64,000 nucleotides of DNA from Thioploca sp. (GCA_012032555.1 JAAUSR010000001.1:97604-161603); one strand, 5' to 3'. Counted from the first letter of the stretch, positions 1 to 9,368 are shown. Numbers and translations are program-made. The notes: generated from the letters alone by a model not told the origin.

Positions 1-222
1 GTCATGTTCGCTGCCACACAGGAATATCAAAAAGCTTGGGAAGATCCCAATCAAGGTGGCGTGTTTACCACCTGCTTCTTGCAAGAATTGCAACGTTATT
101 CTCAAGCTAATCTTTCACAAATATTTCGAGCAACTCTGGCTAAAATGCCAAGCTGTAACCAAACGAATGAAATTCAATCTCCAGAAATGAAAGGTAACCT
201 TAATCTAGCAACTTACCTCTAG
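1..222 (+). CDS. Caspase-like (peptidase C14) protein, C-terminal fragment
   Basis: The open frame runs in from the left edge, so only the last 73 codons are visible and the catalytic His and Cys lie outside the window. The segment GGVFTTCFLQEL, preceded by an A-T-Q-E-Y run and an AWED motif, resembles the end of the small (p10-like) half of bacterial caspase-fold proteases (metacaspase/orthocaspase, C14). The final residues (EIQSPEMKGN) also look like the usual tail of this family. The gene ends 41 bp before the ECF sigma gene and points the same way, so it may belong to the same transcription unit. The family call rests on motif resemblance over a short stretch. Confidence 0.6.
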   Translation, partial: VMFAATQEYQKAWEDPNQGGVFTTCFLQELQRYSQANLSQIFRATLAKMPSCNQTNEIQSPEMKGNLNLATYL

Positions 223-263
223 AAAAGGTAAATAGTTAAGGTAAATAGTTATGGGGGGACGAC

Positions 264-863
264 ATGAGTGATGACGATGCACTAAAAGATATCCGCAAGG
301 GAGGACGACAAGGCTTTCTTGTTCTTTACCAACGTTATGAACCAAAACTATGTCGTTATATGAGTAATAGCGGTGTGTCCGAATCAGACCGAGATGATGT
401 CATTCAAGAAATATTCTTTCAATTCTTTAAAACACTTATCAAGGATACTTTTAAGCAAGAGTGTTCTCTTTCAACTTGGCTATACGAAATCAGGAAGAAT
501 ATCGTCTGTAACTATTGGCGACAACAACACCAGACTTCTAATCATCTGGAAAGTCTTAGTCAATGCGATGAAGATGAAGGAGAAGAAGATAATCCGGCTG
601 TTAATGCATTAAGTGAAGAACAATCTGCAAAAGCTCATAATGACTTTGAACGTCAACTTTGTATCGATCGTATTTTACAAAAGTTAGAACGTAGTGATAA
701 TCAATTATGTCACTGTCTAACCGTTCTGATATGGCATGTTATCGAAGACAAACCACTCATCAAGATTGCTACTTTAATTAATAAAAGTGTTGGTGCAACT
801 CAACAATATCTTTTTAAATGTAGTAAAAAATTAAGACAATATTTACCACTTCAAGATTGTTAA
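264..863 (+). CDS. RNA polymerase sigma factor, ECF type
   Basis: This is a 199-residue sigma-70 family protein of ECF size. Residues about 15-90 look like region 2 (LYQRYEPKLCRYM, then a D-D-V-I-Q-E-I-F helix and a STWLYEIRKNIVCNYWR segment that would bind the -10 element). Residues about 140-195 form a region-4-like helix-turn-helix ending LFKCSKKLRQYL. A purine-rich Shine-Dalgarno (GGGGGGAC) lies 5-6 nt before the ATG. The gene is followed 30 bp later by a membrane protein with anti-sigma features and then by CHAT and TPS adhesin genes, so it probably controls this locus. Its region 4 is divergent. The target promoter cannot be read from the sequence. Confidence 0.8.
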   Translation: MSDDDALKDIRKGGRQGFLVLYQRYEPKLCRYMSNSGVSESDRDDVIQEIFFQFFKTLIKDTFKQECSLSTWLYEIRKNIVCNYWRQQHQTSNHLESLSQCDEDEGEEDNPAVNALSEEQSAKAHNDFERQLCIDRILQKLERSDNQLCHCLTVLIWHVIEDKPLIKIATLINKSVGATQQYLFKCSKKLRQYLPLQDC

Positions 864-893
864 TTTCAAATCAAATTACCATAGTAATCGCCT

Positions 894-1490
894 ATGTCCG
901 TTCAAGATGATCAAGATTATTTAGATTTACTGGCTGGTAAAGCTGTACCCCACGCTGCTCCCAATACCATACGAGAAGCAGAAATTTTCAGAGCGGCTTT
1001 GCAAGCTTATGCTGATAAGAAAAAAACCGCTAAAGTAGAAGAACCTTATCCGCCAATTTTAGCAAAAGTATTGCAGCGCTTAGAAACTGAAGGCTATCTG
1101 CCAAAACCTAAAGTGCCAGAAATTTCCAAATCCCGAGCGATATTTCCACGATACGATCCTCTGTTTTCATTAGCCGCTTCACTCTTGATTGCGGTGTTAA
1201 TTATCGCTGCTCCAATTCCAAGGTATAATGCGAAAAGCCTAGAACCCTGCGTTAATGAATTCGTTGAACTACAACCGCAACTGCGCATCGCTAATCTGCG
1301 ACAAGAATTAACAACTTTAGGAATAGCCACTCAAATTATCCAACTGAAGAACGGTTGGCGCTTACAAGCAACCTTACCAACTGATAAATCACCAGCATTG
1401 CTACAATTATTAGCACGTCACGATAATTTAATTGTGCTGCCTGAAAGTCAGTACTTATGCGTTAATATTTTAGCTGAAGAAGCGCAATAA
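894..1490 (+). CDS. Single-pass membrane protein, probable anti-sigma factor
   Basis: The 198-residue protein has a soluble N-terminal domain of about 85 residues, one hydrophobic helix at about residues 91-110 (LAASLLIAVLIIAA) and an extracytoplasmic C-terminal domain of about 85 residues with three cysteines overall. This topology and the position directly after an ECF sigma gene (30 bp) match membrane anti-sigma factors. No zinc-binding HxxxCxxC anti-sigma motif is visible, so the role is inferred from topology and context. Its stop codon is one base before the ATG of the CHAT gene, which indicates translational coupling. No clear Shine-Dalgarno precedes its own ATG. Confidence 0.55.
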   Translation: MSVQDDQDYLDLLAGKAVPHAAPNTIREAEIFRAALQAYADKKKTAKVEEPYPPILAKVLQRLETEGYLPKPKVPEISKSRAIFPRYDPLFSLAASLLIAVLIIAAPIPRYNAKSLEPCVNEFVELQPQLRIANLRQELTTLGIATQIIQLKNGWRLQATLPTDKSPALLQLLARHDNLIVLPESQYLCVNILAEEAQ

Positions 1491-1491
1491 G

Positions 1492-3798
1492 ATGTCATCA
1501 CTCATTAAATTCGCTGGCTTAATTATTATCGGAATTAACCTATTCGCTTGCATTGCTAAGCCGATATCACCAACACCGCTTGCTCAAGCTGAACAACTGC
1601 TTGCCCAAGGTTTAACGCGATTTGAACACGGGCAATTTGAACAAGCTATTTCTTTATGGCAACAAGCCGCTCAGCTTTATGAACCCACCGATAAAATTAA
1701 ATATCTGCAAACCTTAATTAATTTAGCTGAAGCCTACCAGCGAGTAGGACATTACCAACAAGCCCTGGAACTACTTGAGAATAAAGCTTTAATTACCGCT
1801 AAAGCGCTTGAGGATAATAAGTTGTTAGCAGCAGTACATAACAGTTTAGGACCAGTTTACTTCTTTCTGGGACAAACGAATCAAGCCCAAACTGAATTAA
1901 CACAAAGTATTCAACTTGCTCAGCAAACTAATCAACCGGCTTTACAAACCTTAGGATTACTCCATTTAGCATTAGTGCTAGCCGATCAACCCGATTATCC
2001 AGCCGCACAAGCTACCTTAAAGCAAAGCATTCAACTGGCACAACAACATCAGCTACCGCAATTAGCCCTAAAAGGCTCCATGAACCAAGTTTGGCTTGCT
2101 TTAAAAACCCAAGATAAAGCTTTTGCCCAAACCCAATTAACTTCCCTTTGGCAACAATTACCTCAACAGCCGAATAATCATGACAAAGTTTACTTATTAT
2201 TCAAACTGTATGAATTTGCTAAACAACTTAGTTGGCAAAGTGAACGGCTCCAAGCCATTTTAACCACCGCACTGGCTACCGCGAAAACCATTGATGATGA
2301 CTACATGCTATCGCAAGCCTTCGGCGAAATCGGTCATCTTTACGAACAACAACAGCAGATTCCACTGGCACTTCAGTACACGCAACAAGCACGTTCAGCA
2401 GCACAATCAATCTATGCACCCCAATTGTCATATCGTTGGCACTGGCAAGCGGGTCGTTTATTTAAAGCTGAAAATGATATTGACAATGCCATCCTCGCCT
2501 ATCAACAAACTAAAGCCGCTATAGATGAATTACGAACCATTCCACCAGAACCTAATCGCGGTTGTCCAACTGCACGACCTGATTTTAACACGATTATCAA
2601 ACCAGTCTTTCTAGAATTAGCTAACTTATTACTGCAACGTTCTCAGAGCCAAGCGGATAAATTTGCTGCCCGCCAAGTCATTGAAAGTTTAAAGACAACT
2701 GAATTACAAGACTACTTCCAAGATGATTGTCTTACTGAAATTTGGGGAAAACCTCGGCAAATCGATGAAATTGCGTCGCAAACCGCCGTTATCTATCCGG
2801 TTGTGTTGGCAGATCGGCTCGAACTGTTATTAAGTTTACCTAATCATGAAATTCAACAAGCAACCGTTAACAACGTCACTGCCGAACAATTAAAACCAAT
2901 AGTTCACACTTTACGTACCCAACTTGAAGCCGGTGCAGCCAACGATAACTACTTGAAACCAGCTCAACAATTATATACTTGGCTAATTCAACCACTCCAA
3001 GCCACACTAGCAACTAACCAAATTAACACGCTAATTATCGTTCCAGAAATTACTTTAGGTACCATTCCCTTTGCCGTGCTTCATGATGGCAAACAATTTC
3101 TTATTGAACAGTACGCTTTGGCAATTACCCCGGGTATCACTTTAACCGCACCAACACCAAACACGTTAACGCCAAACAGTTCAGTACTTGCTGCTGGCTT
3201 AACTGAAGTTACTCCCGAAATTGCGAAGTTAGGCTATCGACCGCTTAGATTAGCCCATGCTGAACTTGAAAAACTGTTAACGCTTTATCCTAATCAACAT
3301 CATCACCAATTAAAAGGTACTAATTTTACCATTAAGCAACTGAAGCAAAATTTAATCAATGAACCGGTTACTTTACTGCACTTATTTTCTCACGCGCAAT
3401 TTGCCCCTGAATTTAAAAATACCTTTATTGTTACTTATGACGATAAATTAACGATTGATCAATTAGAACAATTAATAAAAATAAGTCAATATAAAGAACA
3501 AGCGTTAGAATTAATTACTTTAAGTGCTTGTGAAACGGTTAAGGGTGATGAACGTGCGGCATTAGGATTATCTGGGATTTCCTTGAAATCTGGTGCTCGT
3601 AGCGCTTTAGCCACATTGTGGAAAGCTTGGGACGAAGCGGCTTTTCATCTTACTTCTGAGTTTTACCAACACCTACAACAGTTTCCTTCAGCAAGTAAGG
3701 CTCAAGCTTTACAAGCAGCCCAACAAAGTTTATTAACTTCTCAGTATCGACATCCACATTATTGGAGTTCTTTTATTTTGATTGGCAATTGGTTATAA
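1492..3798 (+). CDS. CHAT-domain protease-like lipoprotein with TPR repeats
   Basis: This 768-residue protein starts with a lipoprotein-type signal (hydrophobic segment ending L-F-A-C, lipobox Cys near residue 20), so it is probably membrane anchored. Residues about 30-360 are alpha-helical TPR-like repeats rich in Q and A (for example GHYQQALELLENKAL). The C-terminal third is a CHAT (caspase HetF associated with TPRs) domain, with the expected dyad His634 in LHLFSHA and Cys680 in LSACET and a conserved ending HPHYWSSFILIGNW. CHAT proteins are caspase-fold peptidases, some of which cleave partner proteins after activation. The gene is translationally coupled to the anti-sigma-like gene (1 bp gap) and stands 218 bp before a TPS adhesin gene. 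The substrate is unknown; the adhesin or the anti-sigma factor are the obvious candidates. Confidence 0.88.
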   Translation: MSSLIKFAGLIIIGINLFACIAKPISPTPLAQAEQLLAQGLTRFEHGQFEQAISLWQQAAQLYEPTDKIKYLQTLINLAEAYQRVGHYQQALELLENKALITAKALEDNKLLAAVHNSLGPVYFFLGQTNQAQTELTQSIQLAQQTNQPALQTLGLLHLALVLADQPDYPAAQATLKQSIQLAQQHQLPQLALKGSMNQVWLALKTQDKAFAQTQLTSLWQQLPQQPNNHDKVYLLFKLYEFAKQLSWQSERLQAILTTALATAKTIDDDYMLSQAFGEIGHLYEQQQQIPLALQYTQQARSAAQSIYAPQLSYRWHWQAGRLFKAENDIDNAILAYQQTKAAIDELRTIPPEPNRGCPTARPDFNTIIKPVFLELANLLLQRSQSQADKFAARQVIESLKTTELQDYFQDDCLTEIWGKPRQIDEIASQTAVIYPVVLADRLELLLSLPNHEIQQATVNNVTAEQLKPIVHTLRTQLEAGAANDNYLKPAQQLYTWLIQPLQATLATNQINTLIIVPEITLGTIPFAVLHDGKQFLIEQYALAITPGITLTAPTPNTLTPNSSVLAAGLTEVTPEIAKLGYRPLRLAHAELEKLLTLYPNQHHHQLKGTNFTIKQLKQNLINEPVTLLHLFSHAQFAPEFKNTFIVTYDDKLTIDQLEQLIKISQYKEQALELITLSACETVKGDERAALGLSGISLKSGARSALATLWKAWDEAAFHLTSEFYQHLQQFPSASKAQALQAAQQSLLTSQYRHPHYWSSFILIGNWL

Positions 3799-4016
3799 CG
3801 TTAATCTATTATCAAGTAACGTTCACTTGTTATTAATAAATATTGTCTAATTATCAATTAACAGATATATCTTATTTTGTAAGTGAAACTAGTTATTAAC
3901 AAATATTAAAACATTATTTGATTAGGTGAGTTAATAATAAATCTATTGGAGTATGTTTTAAGAAGATGTCTATATAAAAGTTATTTTAGTCAATTTGATA
4001 CAAGGAGGTAAGTAAC

Positions 4017-4511
4017 ATGTCGTTAAAAAAATCTTTATCATTATTTTTGTTATTAGGTACTTTCACCTCAAGCAGTTGGGCAGAAATTACTTTAGACGGT
4101 AGTTTAGGTCGAAGTGGTGCCCTAATTGGTAAAGACTATGCCATCACTGCTGATTTGGGCAAGCAAGTCGGTGGAAATCTCTTTCATAGCTTTCGTGACT
4201 TTAACCTGTCTCAAGATGAGAGTGCCACTTTTTCTGGACCCAACACCATCAATAATATTATTAGTCGAGTCACTGGCGGTAATCCGTCACAAATTAATGG
4301 TCTGCTACGCTCAACGATTCCTGATGCTGAGGTTTACTTGCTAAATCCTGCCGGAATTATGTTTGGGAAAGGTGCTAAATTAGATGTTCAAGGCGGTTTT
4401 CATGCGAGTACGGCGAATACTTTACGTTTAGGTAACGATGGTGAGTTTAACGCGAGCCATATTGAGCAATCGACTTTGACGGTAGCTGCACCGAGTGCGT
4501 TTGGTTTTTAA
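4017..4511 (+). CDS. Filamentous haemagglutinin-type TPS protein, N-terminal part (frame broken)
   Basis: This is the N-terminal 164 residues of a two-partner-secretion (TpsA) protein. A Sec signal peptide ends near residue 22 (SSSWA). It is followed by the conserved TPS secretion domain with the family hallmarks FHSFRDFNLSQ, ISRVTGG and LLNPAGIMFGKGA. A perfect AAGGAGGT Shine-Dalgarno lies at 4002-4009, eight bases before ATG. The frame stops at TAA 4509-4511 inside a T5A6 run, exactly where relatives continue (F-G-F then a N-x-P-A-A-I-T motif). That continuation is found in the -1 frame from about 4511, so this and the next feature are one gene of about 913 residues. No TpsB/FhaC transporter is in the window. 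Confidence 0.85.
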   Translation: MSLKKSLSLFLLLGTFTSSSWAEITLDGSLGRSGALIGKDYAITADLGKQVGGNLFHSFRDFNLSQDESATFSGPNTINNIISRVTGGNPSQINGLLRSTIPDAEVYLLNPAGIMFGKGAKLDVQGGFHASTANTLRLGNDGEFNASHIEQSTLTVAAPSAFGF

Positions 4512-4534
4512 AAAACCAGCCGGCAGCAATTACA

Positions 4535-6757
4535 TTGCAAGATAGTCAATTAGCGGTACCAACTGGGAAGAGTTTGTCGTTGATTGGGGGTGATTTAAGT
4601 ATAAGTAGTACTCTACCACCAACTGTTGATGAAAGTGGGGAGCCAATCTTTAACTCAACACTTTCTGCTCAATCTGGAAGACTTAATCTTGCTAGTGTTG
4701 CTTCATCCGGTAAAGTGATACCTATAAAGTCGGGACTCAATCTCAGTACTGAAACACAACGAGGTCCAATTACCGTTAACAACATGCGTCTAGACCTGAG
4801 TGGTGAAGGAGGTGGTAATATGTTTATCCGTGGTGGGCGTTTTGAATTAATTAATAGCTTAATTATGGGCGACACAAATGGTAATCAAGATGGTGGAGTA
4901 ATAGACATTCAAGTGGAACAGTTAAAGTTACAAAGCTCAATAATTGAGGGTAATACCAAGGGACTTGGTAAAGCAAGCTCTATTATTCTCAAAGTAGATG
5001 ATACTTTGGAACTTGCTGATGCCAGTGGAATTTATAACTTATCACAGAGCAATGAAACCAATGCGGGCTCAGCCGGAAACATTGAGGTAAAAGCTCGACA
5101 AATTAAGCTGTCGGATGGGGCGCAAATTTTCAATGGTACATTTGGACCTGGTGAAGGTGGTTCCATTATCATCATGACGGCGGATTTGATCCTTGATTTT
5201 GGTGGTATTTTTGCTAGTTCAGAAAAGGGATCAACGGGCAATGCTGGAAATATTGAGATAAAAGCTCACCAACTCACGCTGATGGAGGGAGGACAAATTA
5301 ACACGAGTACTCGGGGTGCCGGTAAAGGGGGTGCTATTTACATCAAAAAGGCTGAGAGTCTCAGTCTTTCAGGTTCAGGGAAAGAGGGTCCCTCCGGTAT
5401 TTTTAGTAATTCAGAAGGTATGGAAGCGACTGGTCAAGCTGGAAACATTGACATAGAAACTCGCCAACTCCAACTTTCAGATGGGGCAGAAATTTCCAGT
5501 AGCACAACCGGCAGTGGGGATGGGGGCTATATTACCATTTTGGTGACGGATGCTTTAAGCGTTCAAAAATCCGCGAGTATTTTTAGCATATCCAAAGGGC
5601 AACAAGCTCGCGCTGGCAAAGCTGGAGAGATTAAGGTAGAAGCTCATCAATTCACGCTAACGGAAGGAGGAAACATTAACGCTGCAACTAACAGCACCGG
5701 TAAAGGTGGTACTATCTTCATCAAAGTGGCTGAAGGGTTAACTATTTCGGGTTATGGGGAATTTAAAGGTAAAGTATTATTGAGTGGTATTTGGAGTTTC
5801 TCCAGAGGTTCTGAAGCAAATGCTGGCCAAGCAGGAAACATTAAGATAGAAGCTCGACAACTCACGCTAACGGAAGGAGGAATAATTAATAGTGGGACGT
5901 TCGGTCCAGGAAAAGGTGGAGCTATTATTATTGTAATAACAGATGCTTTGACACTTCAGTCATTAAGTTATATTTCAGCTAATTCACAAGGCAAACAAGC
6001 TCATGCTGGTCAAGCTGGGGAGATTAAGATAACCGCTCGACAACTCCAGCTTTTGAACGGTGCCCAAATTGGCAGTGGCACTGGTGGAACCGGTGAGGGC
6101 AATTCTATCATCATAGTAGTAGATAAGGCTTTAACCATTTCCGGAAGAGATAAAAATGGTAATAACAGTGGTATTTGGGGCAGTTCTGTAAGCGATAAAG
6201 CTAATGCTGGCAATGCGGGTACAATTTCAGTAACAGCTAACACCATAAATTTAAAGAATGGTGGTGTCATTGCCACTTCAGCAAATAATGCGAGTGGCGG
6301 TGAGATTAACATTACTATACCTAACTCCCTTTATTTACAAGCCGGTGCTATTACTACTGATGTAAAAAATGGTCAAGGAGATGGTGGTAAAATTGAAATT
6401 ACTAAACCCACTCTAGCGGTATTAAATAACAGTGAAATTCTTACTAGAGCTGATCAAGGTCGGGGCGGGAGAATTCATATTAACGCGAATAAATTTATTC
6501 CTTCGGCGGATAGTTTACTTGATGCATCTTCTCGAGTAGAAGGACGGAGTGGCGAAATTAAAATCGAAGCCGATTCTTATGTTGGTAACGGTTTAATTAC
6601 TTTACCCGAAAGTTTTTCTAATCCACCTTCACTACGTCGCTGTGAAACGCAGTTTACGACCCAAGAAACGCCTAGTCATTTTACTCGTGCTAGTCGAGCT
6701 AGAATGCGGCGTGATGAATTGAAAGAGGGTGTATGGGGTTCGCCGCTAGATTTTTAA
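4535..6757 (+). CDS. Filamentous haemagglutinin-type TPS protein, beta-helix and C-terminal part
   Basis: This open frame continues the TPS adhesin from the preceding feature; the true coding sequence enters this frame at about 4508-4511 and the TTG at 4535 is probably not a real start. It encodes right-handed beta-helix repeats of about 70 residues, each with an A-G-x-I-x-[IV]-x-A-[RH]-Q-[LI] strand, a D/E-G-[AG]-x-I turn and a G-x-G-G segment. About seven copies are visible between 5070 and 6310. The C-terminal tail (RRCETQF... FTRASRARMR) is the kind found in secreted TPS proteins of filamentous cyanobacteria and Beggiatoaceae. The product is expected on the cell surface or released. The repeats show no DNA-level identity, so they are old duplications. 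Confidence 0.8.
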   Translation: MQDSQLAVPTGKSLSLIGGDLSISSTLPPTVDESGEPIFNSTLSAQSGRLNLASVASSGKVIPIKSGLNLSTETQRGPITVNNMRLDLSGEGGGNMFIRGGRFELINSLIMGDTNGNQDGGVIDIQVEQLKLQSSIIEGNTKGLGKASSIILKVDDTLELADASGIYNLSQSNETNAGSAGNIEVKARQIKLSDGAQIFNGTFGPGEGGSIIIMTADLILDFGGIFASSEKGSTGNAGNIEIKAHQLTLMEGGQINTSTRGAGKGGAIYIKKAESLSLSGSGKEGPSGIFSNSEGMEATGQAGNIDIETRQLQLSDGAEISSSTTGSGDGGYITILVTDALSVQKSASIFSISKGQQARAGKAGEIKVEAHQFTLTEGGNINAATNSTGKGGTIFIKVAEGLTISGYGEFKGKVLLSGIWSFSRGSEANAGQAGNIKIEARQLTLTEGGIINSGTFGPGKGGAIIIVITDALTLQSLSYISANSQGKQAHAGQAGEIKITARQLQLLNGAQIGSGTGGTGEGNSIIIVVDKALTISGRDKNGNNSGIWGSSVSDKANAGNAGTISVTANTINLKNGGVIATSANNASGGEINITIPNSLYLQAGAITTDVKNGQGDGGKIEITKPTLAVLNNSEILTRADQGRGGRIHINANKFIPSADSLLDASSRVEGRSGEIKIEADSYVGNGLITLPESFSNPPSLRRCETQFTTQETPSHFTRASRARMRRDELKEGVWGSPLDF

Positions 6758-7157
6758 GTCATTTTCTCCCCACTTTGAAGCATCCCCAAGCGTTAAATTT
6801 ATCAATTCATTTGGAAAACCTGACAGGTCTTCAAAAACTATTGAAATTATTAAATTGTCTATTTCAATTGCAGAAACTTATGGTGCGTTACGCTACGCTA
6901 ACACACCCTACATGGCTAAATGATAGCCGATCAAGGTGAGATGATAGGATTTCTCTTATGCTAAGTTAAAAAGCTCATGAATGCTTCTACCGCCCGCTCT
7001 CTTGAAAGAAGCCTTAAAAGCGGGTGGTTATAGCTAGGGCAATCTAAAATTTAGATAAAAGAACAGTATAAAATGATAGTAAGACATAGAGTACCAACAT
7101 GATATAACTATTATTGGAGGAACCTAATCTCTCCTCCAACTAAAAGAGTTTCATAGG
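6758..7157. other. Intergenic region with a palindromic repeat
   Basis: Four hundred bases without a convincing gene. A short inverted repeat, GTGCGTTA-cgctacgc-TAACACAC, lies at about 6883-6907 and resembles dispersed palindromes of Beggiatoaceae and cyanobacteria. At 7114-7139 there is a 7-bp stem (TTGGAGG/CCTCCAA) just ahead of the IS630 relic, possibly part of its left end. Nothing else is recognisable. Confidence 0.5.
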
Positions 7158-7769
7158 ATGGCTTATTCAATAGATTTTAGACACCAAGCTTTATTGATAA
7201 AAGAACGAAACCATCTGTCTTTTGAAGCCACCGCTGAACGATTTGGTGTGAGTAAAATGAGTATATTTAATTGGTCAAAGCCAATAGAAGCACAAGGTAC
7301 TCGTCAGAAACCGGCGACGACAATCGATATGGAAGCGTTAAAACGAGAGGTTGAGCAAGACCCTGACGCCTATCAGTATGAACGAGCTAAGCGTTTTGGT
7401 GTGATTCGAAGAACCATCGGATAGGCTTTGAAGCGTTTAGGAATCCATCGAAAAAAAACCTTTTCACATCCGAAAGCAGACTCTGACGCACGGGAGCGTT
7501 TTGAAGAGAAAATAAAGTCATATTATAGTAATTTTGCTATATTGGCCTTTGTTTTAGACTCCCCAGTCCCGTTCACTAATAATCAGGCTGAACGGGACTT
7601 ACGTCCGACTAAAGTCAAACAACCGGTGAGTGGTTGCTTTCGCACCCTCGCCGGAGCTGAAGTCTAGGCGCGTTTGCTAGCGATGATTTCGACCTTTCAT
7701 CAGCCGGAATTGAATGTGTTTATCGGCTTGAGAGACTGGTTTTTAATGCCTCCCATTATATTGGGATGA
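7158..7769 (+). pseudogene. Chimeric transposase relic: IS630 N-terminus joined to IS66 C-terminus
   Basis: From 7158 the frame encodes the IS630-type helix-turn-helix domain (MAYSIDFR start, FEATAERFGVSKMSIFNW, PDAYQYERAKRFGV). An in-frame TAG at 7422-7424 follows, then ALKRLGIHRKKTFSHPKA, which is still IS630. From about 7520 the same frame switches to a typical IS66 transposase tail: PFTNNQAERDLRPTKVKQ, SGCFRTLAGAEV. A second in-frame TAG (7665-7667) is followed by ARLLAMISTFH and a final TGA at 7767-7769. The IS630 DDE catalytic region is missing. This is a dead fusion of two elements, with the junction near 7515-7545, probably produced by an insertion followed by a deletion. Confidence 0.85.
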
Positions 7770-7823
7770 GAGGGGTAGGTAGTTACGTTAAAATAAGACT
7801 ACACTGTTATCTTATCAAATAGC

Positions 7824-8834
7824 CTACTTATCAGCTGATAAATATATTTGATCAAATATACCGCCATCATCAAAATGCGTTTTTTGGGCTTTATCCCAAC
7901 CACCGAATATTTCATCTACAGTAACTAGCTTCAATTGTGGAAATTTGTCAGTAAACTTGGCTATCACTTGTTCTAAGCGTGGTCGATAATAGTGATTAGC
8001 GGCAATAGTTTGTCCTTCTTCAGAATAAAGATATTCCAAATAAGCTTGTGCTACTCTCAAGGTACCATGTTTTTCAGCAACTTTATCAACTACTGCTACT
8101 GTGGGTTCTGCTAGAATACTAATAGAAGGAATAATAATTTCAAACGAATTCTTACCTAATTCATTGGTAACTAAAAGCGCCTCATTTTCCCAGGCAATAA
8201 ATACATCACCAATTCCACGTTGCACAAAGGTAGTTGTTGCCGCACGGGCACCGGAATCTAATACTTTGACATTTTTAAACAACTGGATGATAAACTTTTT
8301 AGCATGCTCAGCATCACCGTGTTGCAAAGCATATCCCCAAGCGGCTAAATAATTCCAACGTGCCCCGCCAGATGTTTTCGGATTAGGTGTAACAACTTCA
8401 ACACCGGGTTTAATCAAATCATCCCAATCCTTAATTCCTTTAGGATTACCCTTACGAACTACCAATACAATAGTTGAAGTATAAGGCGCACTGTTATGAA
8501 GTAATCGAGTTTGCCAATAATCCGCTAATAAACCCGTTTTCGCAATAGCATCAATGTCGTAAGCTAAAGCCAGTGTAACCACATCGGCTTGTAATCCATC
8601 AATAACAGAACGCGCTTGTTTGCCAGAACCCCCATGAGATTGCTGTATTTTAACAATTTCCTGAGTTTTTTTCTGCCAATGTTTAATGAAAGCATTATTG
8701 AACGCTTTGTAAAACTCCCGAGTGGGATCATATGAGACATTAAGTAAAGTAATTTCAGCGGCTGGTACAGGTGAAATTAAATTCAGTACTAGAATGCTCG
8801 TTAAGAAGACATTCTTCAAATGAGTTAGTGACAT
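7824..8834 (-). CDS. sbp: Periplasmic sulfate-binding protein of an ABC importer
   Basis: The product is a solute-binding protein of the sulfate/thiosulfate (Sbp/CysP) family, about 336 residues, with a Sec signal peptide ending at VPAAE. Family marks are SYDPTREFY at the N-terminus of the mature protein, the [12 protein letters not shown] anion-binding loop, and the [13 protein letters not shown] and [19 protein letters not shown] segments. I chose the ATG at 8834 because AGGGAGA lies just upstream; the longer TTG start at 8852 would destroy the signal peptide. No cysT/cysW/cysA permease or ATPase genes are nearby, so this is an orphan receptor. It is bracketed by two IS66 relics in the same orientation (about 7520-7790 and 9100-9360), which may have carried or rearranged it. 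Confidence 0.9.
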   Translation of the reverse strand: MSLTHLKNVFLTSILVLNLISPVPAAEITLLNVSYDPTREFYKAFNNAFIKHWQKKTQEIVKIQQSHGGSGKQARSVIDGLQADVVTLALAYDIDAIAKTGLLADYWQTRLLHNSAPYTSTIVLVVRKGNPKGIKDWDDLIKPGVEVVTPNPKTSGGARWNYLAAWGYALQHGDAEHAKKFIIQLFKNVKVLDSGARAATTTFVQRGIGDVFIAWENEALLVTNELGKNSFEIIIPSISILAEPTVAVVDKVAEKHGTLRVAQAYLEYLYSEEGQTIAANHYYRPRLEQVIAKFTDKFPQLKLVTVDEIFGGWDKAQKTHFDDGGIFDQIYLSADK

Positions 8835-9099
8835 AAATTCTCCCTGTTTCAAACATTTTAAGTTTTTTTAACCTGGGTGAAACACTTTTAAAGTATAAAC
8901 TAGATTAATTTATCAATCCACATAGGTAAGATGCAACTTAACACCTTGCTACATCGGATGATAGATTTACCCATTCTAGTCAAGAATATTTCTTAGCTTA
9001 AATGGCAGTGCTCCCATAGTTACGCTAAATTACCTTAAGTAATTAAATAAATCTAAACGAACTTGGGACGATGTTCCGCTTAGATAATATGCTTTAAAA

Positions 9100-9360
9100 C
9101 TGGCTACTAAAGAAACTAAACTTCCTATAGAAACTTTCACTAATAACCCAGCGGAACGGGACTTACACACCTCCCAGGTTAAACTCAAAATCTGCAGCGG
9201 TTTTCGCACGGTCGAGGGAGGAGTTATCCCTTATCCCTGCCCGTATTCAGGCACTCATTTCAACTTGTTAACTTGTTAACGGAGCTTGAAGATATTTGCC
9301 CAATGACGAGAGTTATTTTTACTTTATCTTGCTCTATTGGCATGAGTAGGATAGACCGTT
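9100..9360 (+). mobile_element. IS66 transposase 3'-end relic
   Basis: The + strand from about 9133 encodes FTNNPAERDLH, then a degraded basic segment and CSGFRTVEG, which is the conserved C-terminal IS66 transposase signature in a decayed form. The region around 9333-9356 (attggcatgagtaggatag...gttacc) matches the sequence just after the IS66 part of the 7158-7769 relic (attgggatgagaggggtag...gttacg), so both are remnants of the same element's right end. No intact reading frame remains. The 8853-9099 interval upstream shows nothing else recognisable. Confidence 0.7.
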
Positions 9361-9368
9361 ACCAAAAA

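Noticed and set aside
4669..6312. Long minus-strand open frames inside the TPS adhesin gene
   Set aside because: They are antisense shadows of repetitive Gly/Ala/Ser-rich coding sequence, with no ribosome sites or recognisable domains.
6733..6939. 68-codon ORF after the TPS adhesin
   Set aside because: Overlaps the adhesin C-terminus and runs into a palindromic repeat; no protein features.
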